Shown in pieces: positions 1-12,150 of a DNA stretch of 64,000 nucleotides (position 1 is its first letter; every line of letters starts with the position of its first letter). A program made the position numbers and the translations under genes. Under the pieces are notes generated by a model. It saw only the letters and a list, made by a program, of their open reading frames with translations. It was not told where the DNA came from and did no database searches. Source of the stretch: Protostelium mycophagum (taxonomy: Eukaryota > Evosea > Variosea > Protosteliida > Protosteliaceae); the NCBI GenBank assembly GCA_002081555.1, contig MZNV01002263.1:1-64000 (forward strand), written 5' to 3'.

Positions 1-1515
1 TTTCTTCTTCTTTCTTGGGTTCTTTTTCTGTCTTTGGATTTTCCCTAGGACCTTGCATCTCCAGTAGTGTGAGTCAATTCTAACAGGTGTCTATGAACCC
101 AAACACAATTGCAGTCATGTATGTGATGTCTTATTTTTGCACCTGTGAGAAAGTGAATCAATTAATATTGAAACTAATACTTACTTTGTAGCTTTCTGCC
201 ACCAATGCCTTAATAGCAGCAACAGTCTCTTTGTGGATGAGGCACTGGAGCTTAGTTGAGCGGGCTTTGCAACCTTATCTTTCTTTTGTACTTCTGGCTT
301 CCAAATTTTGAATTTTGTGAGAATGGTTGCATGGTTCTCATCCTTCCATGCAGTTACAAGCACATCAACAAAGTGATCCCAAGTGAGAGTTTTCTCATAG
401 TCAACCACATCTTTCAATGACAGTATGAGAGGTAAACATCCCGCTTCAACAAACATCCTTGCCAGTTCTTGTCTGTGAATGTCAGCATATGAAACTGAAC
501 ATGAATTGCCACACGTGGCAATTTTAAAAAATCATATAATGACTTACTCGTCTTCTTTCAGTTTCTTGTCATACACCTGGGTTAAAAACCCGGTAGGATT
601 GCTGTTAGAATAAGAGGACATAAAGAAAAGAGAAGGAACTAGGCTGGCTAGAGCTGTATCTGGGGGATCTGCCCTTGTCAGAATCTCAGTAGAAGGTTCT
701 TAAAAGACAATACCAATAAAAAATGAGCTATATCATATTCATTCTATTGTTGCCTAGTAGGTAACATTTTATTTAACTATAAAAAAGCCCTGTTTCTTTC
801 AGTCTTTTTATACATTTGTGGTTCTTTTTCTTAAAGAAGGTGTTTTTATTCCTTCTTTTAATTGTTAACAGAATTGCTGGACTCTGTCTTTCTACCTCTA
901 GAGTGTATGGCTTTATTATGTTTTTCATTGATTTCCCTATGTATTGGTATATCTCACAAGTTGTCATAGTAATATTAATGTATTACTCACAGAGCAGTAA
1001 TTTTTCATTTTCAAAATTATATAAATCTGTGTGCAGTAACAAACAACTCAGCAAAAAATATTATCTATTAAGCTTTATTATTGGTCAGCCTTTTTTCAGA
1101 AAACAAGGACTGGCAAGGCAATTTTGCAACCTGGGTTACACAAATTCCCAAAAATTTCCTTTTTCAGGTGTGCCTTGTTGCTATAGCAGAAGAGTTTGTT
1201 TTTTTTATTACAGTATTATTTGTAAATGTAGTTGCAATTCCAAGAAATGTAGTTTGCAGGAGAACCTTATGAATCACAAGACAAGAAGAGACCAACATGA
1301 GTACATACAAGCCAACATATGTTCTATAATACAGAACCACCAGAAGGACATCACATCATCTCCATCTTTGCTGGCGTCAGCACCGAGCACCGGATATTGC
1401 ACAAAATTCTTGGATATCTCCTGAAATATTAGTCTTTTCTTTTTCTCGGACGCCCGAAGAAAGGATTTCCTGGCCTTTCCTTGTTTCCTAAAAAAAAAGC
1501 CTGACCCCTTTATTA
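1..1515. other. Gene-poor, AT-rich left edge
   Basis: I see no gene I can support here. An open frame on the minus strand (181-456, 91 codons) reads as a plausible protein with a Trp/Phe/Leu-rich middle and a basic tail, but I do not recognise it and it has no clear start context. A long plus-strand frame at 816-1424 is low complexity (Phe, Ile, Ser rich) and looks like chance. The stretch 570-760 is related to sequence at 12460-12660, so at least part of this edge is repetitive DNA. Confidence 0.5.
570..760. repeat. Diverged copy of an interspersed repeat
   Basis: Starting at the words CACCTGGGTTAAAAACCCGG, this stretch can be aligned by eye with 12460-12660 (CACCTGAGTTAAAGACCCTG), including a shared TGTAGGATTGCC-like block, a TAGAATA block and a GGGGATCTGCC / GGGAATCTGCC block. 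Similarity is clear but far from identical, so this is an old copy relative to the near-identical pair at 12151-13108. The family is not identified. Confidence 0.6.
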
Positions 1516-4500
1516 TCAATCGTAATATCCATATTCATTTTCTTCGTAGTAATCCTCTCCTTCCACACCACAATCCCATATATGTTCATAAGGATCCTCA
1601 TCGTCGCTAAATACCCCTGTGGGAATGTCAGCAGGTTGCTAAATATAGATCAGAATGACTTACTGAAACAGCGATAACACCAGTGTGCACCACAGTAACA
1701 AGTGATGTGATCGCACCCAGAGACCTTGACTACGTTCGATTTACAACTCGGGCACTGCTTGAATTTTGTATCTAGAGTGGCACAATCTTCACATGAAAAA
1801 TTCCAGACTTCAGGCACCTGAGGTTGTCATTCGATGGAGATTTCGAGGAAATCTGGGAGAAATTTCACTCACATCTTGTGAACACACGTGTTCCATGTAT
1901 CTCTTCACTCTGTTGCATTTCATGCACCAAGCGTGGTACCAGCTGGGGTCGAATTCTTTGCTCTGAATATCATTTTACAACGAGATAAATATAATACTAT
2001 ATAAATATAATTTCATATAAATATAATATTATATAATTTAATACTATATAAATATAGTACAAATATTATGAATATCATAAAATATCATAGAGACTCACCA
2101 CTAAGGACTTTCTGATGAGACAAGCTTCACGGTTATACTTACACAACACCTTCCCGACGGGTGGCCTCTTACAGAAGGGACAGCACAGTCTAAACATCTT
2201 TAGCTTCATTTTTATTATTCACAATGTATAACAACGTTTTGTTTTTTCAGTGAAAAAATTTATCAATGAATTAATATATATTAATAATATTAATAATATG
2301 AAGATAATATTAATAATATTATATATATTAATAAACGGATAATATTATTTTACCTGGGGGGAAGGACCACTCCTCCCTTCTGTACTTGTCCGTACCATCC
2401 TGAGATTTCAGCGAAATTTCATGTCTAAAATGTCACCTGTCATGCAATCAAAACAGGCTAAGGTCTTGCAGTTGTCATGGCCACAGACGAATTCCAAGTG
2501 GGCACGCGGATAATCGGAAAAACACAACATGCCTGAGAAGATCAGAAAATCCCATCTACAACGAGATCTACAACTCACAAGTCTCCTCAGATTTCTCCGT
2601 CTTTCCGCTGCGTAATAATTCGATCACTTTTTTCAAGATGGAGGCTGAATTGAACACCTTTTATATTTTTAAATTTTGGTTTTGGCGGGAAAACGTACCT
2701 TTTTGCCTCTCCAGAAAAATTGATTTTCCAAAGAGTTTTCATCCCAATTTTCCTGGATTTTGTCGAACTTGATGACGTCTCTGTACTATACAATGTCGAC
2801 AAAGAGCCGTTTGAAATTTCGTTGAAAAATCTCACCTTGTACAAGGAATGGTGAACCGAGATGTCATAGTCTTTTGGTATGGTGACCCCACACAATCTCA
2901 CCATGATATCTCTATTTCTTTGGTCCTAATGTCATCTCAATACTTCTGTCCATCTACAACTCCGCGAAAATTCCGTGAAAATTACCTTCAACAGGGCACC
3001 GAGGAATATCTTGTCATCATGAAACGAATTTTTAGGCTCCTTCTCACACCTGCAATTCGGTCATCTACAACCGCATCTACAATTCTATTCATGAGTATAT
3101 TACCTTATGCATATCCCCTCTCCACCCTTCACGTCTACAAATTTGTTACAGCATCTTGAACAAGTGAAAAATGGCGCCTTTTTATTGTTTCTGCAATCTT
3201 TCAAATTTCGAAATTCAAAATCATAATTTCGTCGAATTTTCTATGAAAATTATAAATCTGGCAGAAAAACAGTTGAAAAATCCACCTGCAAAAATGACAC
3301 TTTGGGGTAACGTTCAAATTCTCGTGATGTACAACAGAGTACTGACATGCGCATGTTCTGCACTCTACCCAAACAGATTTTTCGGAAACTTCTTGTGCCT
3401 TCTTTTTCTCTTCTTGAACTTTTTTTGGTTCCTGTCATATGTCAAACGTCAAATGTCAAACGTCAAATGTCAATGTCAATCAATGTCAATGTCAATGTCA
3501 ATGTCAAATGTCAAATGTGCATGAACGTGAATTGTAGATCGTCAGTGTAGGAATTTCGTGGAAAACTCACGGAGATACAGAGACCACAAACTCCATCCTT
3601 CGTCATAATGGTGAAACTTCGAAGAATTCCACATCTTACGCATCCAGTTTTCCTGTCAAATCCCATCTACAACGGTCAACTTTCACACTGAAATTTCGAC
3701 GAATTTTCACCTGTTTTTTGGGGTGGAAAGGTTGAGTGATTTCGAATTCTGCGTTTCTGTTGTTGGATATACCCGTCAATACCCTCACTCTCATCATATG
3801 CGTAATTTCTGGAAATTTCAGGGAAATTCATCTCGTTCTTCAGAATGTTCTCATGAACGTGAAAAATATGTGAGATTTCCAAGATTATTCTGAGGAAAAA
3901 GCAGACATGAATAGACAAAATCAATATTGATTAATAATCAATATTTTGAACAGAATCATACTGAAGCAAGTTTGATTAAAACTATCAATAAAAAATAATA
4001 ATATTAATATAATATATAATATAATAATATATAAATATAATATTAATATAATATGTAAATATAATAAAAATATATATTATATTTAAATATTAATATATTA
4101 TATAAATATAAACACCTTCTTCGGTAAAATAATTCTCCAAGTTGGGTGTTTTAAACATCAATTTTGAAAATCCCCAAGAATAGTTCTCCGGGTTCTACTC
4201 ATTTCAGCGAAATTTCTGAGACATATGACGTCATCACCTCGGGGTCAAACCACGACCCTTTCACGGCAGTGAGGAAACGCTCCGCCTGCTCTTTCAAAAT
4301 GACAGCACCACTCACCAACACCTACATTATTCACTTTCTTATCGTGATTTTTCAGTGAAAATAAATTATTTTATTTTTATGTACTTTCTTGCGGTTGTCC
4401 AGCGAGAAATTTCCAAGAAAAATTCCCATTTTTCAAGTTGAAACACAGCTCAAGAAATTTGATATCATTGTTCAATAATCATCAGTAGAAAAAGCAACGT

Positions 4501-7468
4501 CCATATCCAACCACGTGAATGTACTCGGTAGTTAACGTGTTTTTTACCGTGGATTTTAGGAATCTTAGCGAAACCCGCAAAATCCTCGACATAACAAATA
4601 ATAAAAATCCGAAATATTACCAATGATGCCATGATGACGGCTGCCCTTCTCGAGAAAACGATTCCATTGCTCATAAGATGTGGCAAGAAGGAAAATATAT
4701 TATCATCTGACAGGCGTAATGACACGTATCTGACATCTACAACTATCAATATTTATTGTAGATATTTATAAATATTTTTTTCCATGTATTGTTTCTTTGT
4801 GCGACAAGACATGCACTGCCGCAGACAAATAAAATTTATCTGTAAATGGATGATATCATGTGGTGATATCTTACTGTCTTCATTGGGCTTATCAGAAAGT
4901 TCGGTGACTTTTCCTGAAAATGTCAATGAAATTTCACTGAAATCTCATCTGACCTTTCTCTGGGGGTTTGGTCACCACTCTCAAATTTGTCAACAATTTT
5001 CCGACCATAGTCAGCACCTCAAGCGATCCACTTCTCGAAATTTCTGCGAAATTTCATCTCATGCTCGTTGTAGATACGGTTGTAGATGTGCTCACCCATG
5101 ATCTCCTTTGCGGTGTATTTTCTTTTCAATTCTAACACAACGATCGGATATAATGTGCCACTGTTCACTTCTTCCTCCTATAATGAATCAATGTCATTGA
5201 ATATTTTGGCGCGTTGTAGATGAGCCGTGTGCAGTAATTGACATTTCCAAAGATACATCTATGTTTACAATGATGTAGAGGATATACAACGTCTCCTTCT
5301 CTTTAATATATATTTATGCATCATTCAGACCAAAATGCACATTTGAATACGAAATACTGGTCACAACCAAAAATCACATCTAAATATAAATAATATCTAA
5401 ATATATATTATATAAATATATATAATATCTGAACTGAAATAAAATAAATAATAAAATAAAATAAATGAATAAAAAAATAACCTTGTGGGTGTAATCGATA
5501 TGGTCCCTCTGGTTATATGTCTCCTCCACCCATGTTCTAACCTGCTTACTGTCCTCCTCATCCAGACTCTTCAGGCATGTTTCTATTTTAGTCAACAACT
5601 ACAACGAGTCAAAATGTGATGGAGATGTCGTTGAAATTTCCGAGAAATTTCACTTTTTGAGATCTGGCGTCTTCTCTTCTGACACATATCTTTCTCCAGA
5701 AAGATCCTAGAAATTTCAGTGAAATTTTATGATATCATTTGATATATCTGCGCATCTACAGAGTTGTAGATGGGCGAATGTTTTCGGGTATCTTCGTTCC
5801 GAAAATTCGTGGAAATTTCTGGGATCATTTAATTGTACCCAATATGGAATTATAAGTTAAGGCGATAATGCTCTCAGGACTCATCAATCTGTAGAACGTA
5901 GAGTACACCATTGTTCTGTATTTATCTTCCCAGTCGAATCTACAACGATACTTCAGTGAAAATTCTGTACAGCGTCGACATGTCTGGACGTATAATGTTT
6001 GAAATTTCTTGGAAATTTCGAAGAGATAATTGGTTCTTTCGCTGCCTTTTAATAAAATAATAAAAAATGAAATGAATAAACCACCTTCTCACGAGAGCCT
6101 TCAAATCGGTTTTCAGGTGTGGATCTACTGGGACGGTGTACTCCCGCTTGGGGTCAAACCCAACATTAGGTGTGCTATTTTTAGGTCCTCTGACGTAATT
6201 CAGAGACATACCAACTCTGAGAAAATGTCCATCGGACTACAACGAACAGAATAAAATGAGGCACAAATGATTGGTCCACCTGGGTTGGGAAGGCAGGAAT
6301 CCGAGGGCATTCTCTTCGTCCTTGATATCTTTGATATCCAACTTTGAGACCTTGTACACCAGCTGACGTGTCGACGACGTGTCATTTGGACAGCCTAAGA
6401 GGGATAAGATGAGTTTTATGGTCGCCTTGGTGATGGTTCTGGAATCTGAGTTGTCGAGTTGTAGAGCGAGTCCTCCGGTAATCGTAGACAACAGAGTGTA
6501 AAAACTGAAATCTGCGAACGCGATCAGCGCATCTACAATTCATTTTTCTCTTCAGATTTTTAAATCAATAAAAATGAAAAAACACTCACTGGCGTAATTA
6601 TCGTCGTTTACAATGCTGTAGACCGTCGCTCCATTCTCCTTTAATTTTTTGGAGATTTGGATCCAGTCGTAAGGCTCTCCCAGACCCTTCAGAAAATTCG
6701 CTTCGTTTTTCGTGTTCCTGGAACGGGTCTGGGAATGGTGTGGGGGGGCATCTGTCAGGAGGAGTACGACCGTGTGGCCTCGGGTACTGTCAGCTTGTAG
6801 ACGCACGTTTAATTCTCCGAGGGCGGTCTTCACAGCCTCAGGAGCATCTACAATGGGTCAAATTCTTCTCTTCAAAGATGAATTGATTTTGTACAAGTGT
6901 TGACATGACCTTTCACTTAGTAAATGCTGCACAAGGTAATAACGTATATCTTTGCATTTCTCGGTAACTACCGTGAAGTTTACGGTAAAAATTTCAAAGT
7001 ATAGTCGAAGCTGCAGCTTGTAATCGATGTACAGATTCATAAGATTAGAAATCGTCGAAAGATTACCGCCTCCTCCTGCAGGTTCTAAACTCGAGATGAA
7101 AGTGATCACTCTTTGTAATTCTGTCTCATCGGCCCATTCACACCACCTGGTCACTTGTGGATCACCATAATCATTATAGGCCACCTTCGGATGTCTATCA
7201 GACATGATACATCAAGACACTGTTTCGGATGGAATGTTGCAATGTCTTTCGGTGCTTTATGATTCATCTTCCAGGCAGAATTGATGTGAAAGTATCTCAC
7301 CGCGGCGAATCGGTCGAAGACTCTTGTTAATGAAGCAATAGACAGCACATGCTGCAGACTGACCACCAAGGACTTCAAAAATGAACCCATAGAGGATGTC
7401 GAATCTATGACGACAACCAAGTTGTTTAAGACCTTCTCATCGCTTGTTTGTTTGTTAGGTTCGGTCAT
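1516..7468 (-). CDS. VWA-domain protein with C-terminal RBR-like zinc modules (putative E3 ubiquitin ligase)
   Basis: This multi-exon gene likely starts at 7468 (MTEPNKQTSDEK). The first exon opens a von Willebrand A fold with the MIDAS-like motif VVVIDSTSSMG; a later exon (6552-6833) gives VVLLLTDAPPH, the second metal-site strand. A middle region of many small exons follows (for example YVRGPKNSTPN near 6180). Further on are several Cys-rich exons: CVRCGILRSFTIMTKDG with CGLC near 3570-3640, CRTCACQYSVVHH near 3340, a RING1-like CGHDNC...CFDC block near 2440, WCMKCNRVKRYMEHVC near 1900, and CPSCKSNVVKVSGCDHITC with CGAHWCYRC near 1665-1760. The last block matches the IBR/Rcat pattern, where a Cys accepts ubiquitin. 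The end is an acidic Tyr-rich tail with TGA at 1516 and a polyadenylation hexamer just beyond. Some middle introns are very AT-rich. That one transcript spans all of this is inferred from strand continuity; two adjacent genes are possible. Confidence 0.6.
3438..3520. repeat. Microsatellite of TGTCAA/ACGTCAA units
   Basis: Imperfect tandem repeats of the 6-7 base words TGTCAA and ACGTCAA fill this stretch, ending in a run of pure TGTCAA hexamers. It lies in a non-coding part of the VWA/RBR gene. Confidence 0.85.
3985..4112. repeat. AT-only low-complexity intron DNA
   Basis: Runs built from ATATAAT, TAATATT and AAATATA make this segment almost pure A+T. Similar tracts lie at about 1980-2080, 2265-2345 and 5385-5480, all in the same gene, which makes several of its introns much longer and more AT-rich than those of other genes here. 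Confidence 0.75.
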
Positions 7469-7963
7469 CTTTCGAATATTGAGGAGGTGGCGGGTAGATC
7501 GTCGGATCGGTTCGCCGTTGTGGTTCGGAGAATAAAAACACCCAAGAGAATGGCAATCTACAAAGAGATCTTTAAAATAAATGATCATGTTCGTTCATCT
7601 CCATCGAGATTCTTCAAGGTGATCAAGTCACGGCTTTGCGGGGTCCGGGAGGATTTACGGTCCATAGACCATATCCAAAATAGTAAAAATGTTTTTTATG
7701 CGACGAATAAATGGGTAAGAAAGATGAGCATGAGCTAATCTTAGCGGTGTGGTGAAGTACACGGACGAAGACTTTCACGCCAAAACCATGTGGCTAGATA
7801 TAATTTTACATATATGAGCCTAAATATTCTTTACGAACGTCTTTATATCAGCAACCTCTCTGATTCCGATGGAACATTATTGAATCCTGGAGTACATGAT
7901 GCACCAGCTCCTGTCATCAACCTTTGATGTACTCAACATGAGAAGATGAGCCAGATATCAATG
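7469..7963. other. Intergenic stretch with one doubtful small ORF
   Basis: Between the VWA gene start and the lipase end I see only a 62-codon plus-strand frame (ATG at 7550, stop at 7736-7738) that begins MAIYKEIFKINDHVR and is rich in Arg, Lys and Ser. It is unrecognised, has no partner exon that I can find, and may be 5' leader DNA of the VWA gene read on the other strand. The rest (7740-7963) shows no feature. Confidence 0.35.
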
Positions 7964-8809
7964 TTACCTTAAAGCATCAGCATAGCCAGTAGCACTGTGA
8001 AGAAGGAGTGTGTTGAAGAGGTCGGGCCCTGAGCGGCAATCATCGCAAGTAACACGTGTTCCCCCGATGATGTCCGGCCATGTTGGAGGTAATCTCGTGA
8101 CCAAGTCATCTTGCCCTCTGTGCGTCTTCACATACCGCCTGTATGGAATGGAGTGGTTTCTGAAAGATCTGATGAAATCACTGATGCCGATGCGTGGTTG
8201 TCCGAACGTGACCAGCCCATTCACATTGTGCCCTTGGATCGAGAAGTCTAAAGCGTTCAAGACGGCAAGAGCTCCTCCCAAGCTGTGCCCTGTGATGAAG
8301 AGCTTATAGCCGGGAAACGATCTGAGATCCAGCTGTTTTCTCACGCTCCTATACGCTGCATAGAAGCCAGCGTGGACGCTGCCACATGAAGTCCCAGAGA
8401 GGTTGCACTCTGCAAGGACGATGTTCATGTCAGACAACAGATCTCCGCCATCTGTGAGTTGTGTCCCTCTCCAAGCAATGATCAACCATTTGAGGTCTTT
8501 AGAGGTGAAGATGTCTCCGCTCGCGCCGATATGACTCTCAATGTGTTTGTGAAAGATGAAGGGAAAGCATGTTCCATTCCAAGTCAAAGACTGATCAATC
8601 GGCTGATGGTAGGCTCGATTAGAAAAATAGCCCAGAATAGCATCTATAGAGGTTGGTGTCAAGGCAAGAGAGATGCTGAAGAGCGAAAGGAAGATGGTGT
8701 GGGGGGTTCTAGAATACATTAGAAGTGATGAACTGTCTGGAAGAATGTCATCCACATTCTTCCTCCATTTAAAGAAACTCCTCCAGCTCATTCCAGATCT
8801 TGTTTCCAT
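7964..8809 (-). CDS. Class 3 lipase (alpha/beta hydrolase), secreted
   Basis: A single uninterrupted exon of up to 281 codons encodes a class 3 (triacylglycerol) lipase. The nucleophile elbow is GHSLGGALAVLNALD at about residues 174-188, with the Ser between His and Leu; an upstream WRGT (WLIIAWRGTQLTD) is the family's oxyanion-loop motif, and VTFGQPRIG follows the elbow as expected. The catalytic Asp is probably in GQDDLVTRLPP, and a late His (LLLHSATGYAD) closes the triad. The real start is probably the Met at residue 31, which begins a hydrophobic signal-like stretch (TIFLSLFSISLALTP). Four to six Cys in the mature part fit an exported enzyme. It probably acts on dietary or environmental lipids in the secretory or phagosomal pathway. 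The lack of introns is unusual for this window. Confidence 0.88.
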   Translation of the reverse strand: METRSGMSWRSFFKWRKNVDDILPDSSSLLMYSRTPHTIFLSLFSISLALTPTSIDAILGYFSNRAYHQPIDQSLTWNGTCFPFIFHKHIESHIGASGDIFTSKDLKWLIIAWRGTQLTDGGDLLSDMNIVLAECNLSGTSCGSVHAGFYAAYRSVRKQLDLRSFPGYKLFITGHSLGGALAVLNALDFSIQGHNVNGLVTFGQPRIGISDFIRSFRNHSIPYRRYVKTHRGQDDLVTRLPPTWPDIIGGTRVTCDDCRSGPDLFNTLLLHSATGYADALR

Positions 8810-8910
8810 GTCGGCATCATTTTTGAAGTGTCATCTTCTAATACACAAACATACAAGTCTGAATAAACAAAGAAGGTCCAACTAAGGTGTCAAATTGTTT
8901 ATTTTTGGTC

Positions 8911-10861
8911 TTAGTAGGGGCGATCTCTCCTGTCCCTGCGGTCATCACCTCCCCCTCCTCTTCTATCCGCGTTGTAGTCAGAGTATCCTCCTGAAATGGA
9001 ATCAGATCATTTAAACACATTATTCATCCTCTACCTGATCGATCATCGCGCCTGTCATTATCTCTTCCTCCTAAAGACATCATCAGCAACATGAAGAATG
9101 TATGGAGGATGAGGAGGTGATGGAGACTCACCGCCACGTCCATCATCATAACCACGAGAAGAGCCTCTGTCTCTGTCACCTCCATAGGATCCTCTATCCC
9201 CCCCTCTGTCATTATTGTATCCTGTATCTGTCAGAGGAAGCATCCCACAGACAAAAATGTCTACAACAAATTGTTACTGGCCAGACGGTTTTTCACTCGA
9301 CCACACAGCACTACACTGCATCCAAAAATAGAATCTAAATATCTTACTGACCTCCTCGACCTCCGCCGTAACCTCCCCTGGAACCTCCTCTGTCCCCGTA
9401 TCCCCCCCTACCTCCTCGACCTCCGCCGTAACCTGTCAAATGTCAGAATTTTCTGTTGTCATGGTTGCGTCTACCTCCAGAGTCGGAACCGCCACCGAGG
9501 GAGGCGGGTTTAGGGTTGTGACACTTGTTACATTCCATTCTCCTTGCAAAATTGTTGTTTCCACATCTACAGCACGTAAGATTTTTCTCATCATTCGTCA
9601 GCTTGTGCAGCCCATTTGAAATTTGAATTCAAATGTTTTGGCGGGAATCGTCAAAAATAAATTCTTTTCAGCTTCGAGACCAAAAAATCATGGAAAGTGT
9701 TGTTCTACAATAATGTAAATGAAAAACGAACCCAACACATGTCCAGTCATCAGGACCGGCTGGAGGACCACCACCACGGCCTCCTCCACCGAAACCACCA
9801 CCGCCACCACCGAAACCACCACCGCCGCCTCCGCCGAAGCCGCCTGTATGAGTGAGATTTCCGAGCATTGTCGACATATTGTCGATATATGATGACGTCA
9901 CCTCGGTCACCACCTCTGGGTCTTCCGTATCCACCCCTTCCTCTACCTCCAGCAGGAGGGATGTACTCTTTCTGCTCTGCTAAGGACACCTTCAAGACAG
10001 ATCCCTTCCACTCATTGTTGTTGAACCACTCTGCCAAATGAATTAAGACATCGACGATTTTGCATAATGGAAGATGATGAATCCCGTAATTCTTTTGGAA
10101 TGATGAAAGCTCACCTATGGCGGCAGTGGCTGTTGCGGGGTCGTCATATGTGATAGTGCCATCTCCTTTGAGCTCACCAGTGTCCTTGTTAGTGTACAGA
10201 TTGACCTTTCTCTCTTGTGTCTTCTTATCTAGCTGCACATAAGTTAGTAGATCATTGAAAATGTAATACTACCATATCCAATTGGAAAAATATAAAAACT
10301 TCACCTTTATGATACCAATCTGACCAAAATGATCTGCGATCTCCTCTTTAGTGGCACGAGGGCTGATTCCTGAAACATAAATCGTGTCGGGTGGCCTTGG
10401 TGGAGGTGGTCCTCCACGATTGCCTATTCAACAGATCAAAAAAACTCCTCCTGTTGAATTCTTGTGATTGAGATAATAACGAGTAAAATACCTCCTCCTC
10501 CTCTTCCGCCACCTCTACCTCCTCTATGTCCACCGTAATCATCTCTGCCTCCATCATATTCCTGAAGATTTTCAATATCATGATCCATACCTCCAACTTC
10601 AACCATGAAACTCACCGGTTGGTCGTATCCCTGTAAGATTTCAGTTGAAACAAACAAACACATCTAAAGAGAATGATCCAAGTTGAGTCTGCACCTGCTG
10701 ATAAGCCTCTTGAGGGATGGCTGGAATAGGAGTACCGGTACCAGCTATATTTTGTTAAGATTCTCAGGCCACAAAGGCAAGGTGAACCCCATCTTACGAT
10801 TCTGAAAGTTGCCGGCGTACTGCGCCATCATGGCCGCATATTCTGGTGAATTGAAGTCCAT
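8911..10861 (-). CDS. FET-family RNA-binding protein (FUS/EWS/TAF15-like)
   Basis: The start is at 10861 (MDFNSPEYAAMMAQYAG). Short exons follow, then a Gly/Arg-rich box (near 10500-10570), then an RRM that begins DTIYVSGISPRATKEEIADH near 10340-10395, continues with FGQIGIIK, LYTNKDTGELKGDGTITYDD (10130-10230) and ends AEWFNNNEWKGSVLKVSLAE near 9970-10030. This RRM resembles the atypical FET type more than a generic one. A GGFGGGG-type tract follows, then a RanBP2-type zinc finger split by an intron: DDWTCVG near 9740 and CGNNNFARRMECNKC near 9540. The C terminus is a string of RGG/DRRDR boxes, ending in RPY and stop at 8911-8913. FET proteins act in transcription, splicing and RNA granules. 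Compared with animal relatives, the N-terminal low-complexity Tyr/Gln domain is almost missing. Confidence 0.88.
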
Positions 10862-11237
10862 GTCTTCAGGGCTTTGTTCGGTATGATATTGAAAACGAAA
10901 TGAGGTTGTTGCAGTGGAACTTTCCAGAAATTTTCCACAAAAATCCGGCACAAGAGACAATGAAAGCTGATGATTGGCTTGAGTAGTGTCTTTGATGAAA
11001 GAATACAACAAAAACCTATTCGAAGACTTGATTTGTACAAAGCTGCAAACCGCCTGAGAAATCACACGAACAATGGAGCGAAAACACACGTGAGACTGCT
11101 TCCAACATTTATATGTGTGTTCTACCTCCAAGCAAGCTCTTGAGATTAACCTAGATCTTTGCGGTAGTTACTGAGTAAAACCTTACGAGGATTTGCCCGA
11201 AAGAATGCAGAAGAACATGAAAAAACACTACTGACAG

Positions 11238-11798
11238 CCTACCGCCGATTTTCTGTACAGAAGCACAAAGAAGACAAACAAAAACCGAACACCACAAACA
11301 AAAGACCAGATGACAGCGACAACACAGATGGAGGGGAAGCAAAGACGGCCGCTAAAATATTTCACACATCAACAACCGTGAGCTTCATCTTTGTCTTGAC
11401 ATCATGATAAACTGATCTTGAATCAGGTCTTTCTGCGGAGAATCGACGGCAGAAACAGCCACCAAAAAGTTGAGAGGTCATGCTGATGGGACTTTCATCT
11501 TGAGATACAGCGCACGGGACAGCAGCCACTTTGTGATTTCAGTCAATATCAACCTGAAGACACGTAAGTCTTGATCACCAGGCTCATAAGAGACTGATGA
11601 TCATCAGGGCATTTTCCAATCAGATTATCACGGAATCCAGAGAAGGCTCTTGTCCTTACAACCGTAGACGGAAAGCTGTACTGCGATGACCTCTCGGACC
11701 TCATATACAAATGCAGCCATTGTACATTCCTTGTAACTAGAGACGGACACCGAACTCTCCTCAAGACTTCACCACAAAATCACGAGTGTGTAATATAA
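11238..11798 (+). CDS. SH2-domain protein (5' end unresolved)
   Basis: Three exons can be joined in phase. The first (from 11238, after TGACAG) is basic and Thr/Gln rich and ends RRPLKYFTHQQP before GTGAGC near 11380. After a 49-nt intron the second exon reads SFCGESTAETATKKLRGHAD, then GTFILRYSARDSSHFVISV, a clear SH2 start with the phosphotyrosine-binding Arg in FILRYS (FLVRES equivalent). The third exon gives KALVLTTVDGKLYCDDLSD and LIYKCSHCTFLVTRDGH, with stop at 11796-11798. SH2 domains bind phosphotyrosine peptides. The classical Trp at the domain start is replaced by Ser. It is a short protein whose domain sits close to the C terminus. The gene points away from the FET gene, so the two may share a promoter between about 10861 and 11238. 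First exon not found; a candidate ATG at 11073 does not join in phase. Confidence 0.72.
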
Positions 11799-12150
11799 TG
11801 TAGAAAACAATTTCCCCAGTTCACTTTTTGTGATTTTCACTTTCTCGAAACAACGAATCGCAAAAGCGAGAGAGTTGCCGGGAAGGTGACCAGTTTTTTT
11901 TGGTCTAAGGCGAGTGGCTTGAAGAAAAGTACCCGAAATCGAATTTTTCGAAATTCGGTCAAGTCGTTTTTCGTACCGTGAATTTTGTGCAGTAGCTTAC
12001 CGTGACTTTGATCAAAGCCACAAAAATTCTATTGAAAATTTATTATCAAACAGCTTCTGGGAAGGTATCCAGTATTATTTGCATGGATAAAATTCTGTGA
12101 AAAGCCTCAGAACACCCAGAATAGATAGACATGTGGCATTAACTAAAATA
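11799..12150. other. Intergenic, no feature seen
   Basis: This is 3' DNA of the SH2 gene and a lead-in to the repeat island. I see no open frame of note, no RNA gene and no repeat apart from short A/T runs. Confidence 0.6.

Noticed and set aside
816-1424. 202-codon plus-strand ORF
   Set aside because: Low-complexity Phe/Ile/Ser composition in AT-rich repeat DNA, no domain and no splice context.
2553-2574. CATCTACAAC repeats as a CRISPR array
   Set aside because: Spacing is irregular over the whole window, units are short and palindromic, and the genome is eukaryotic.
11151-11342. Cys-rich minus-strand ORF
   Set aside because: It is the antisense shadow of the SH2 gene exon, whose frame splices in phase.
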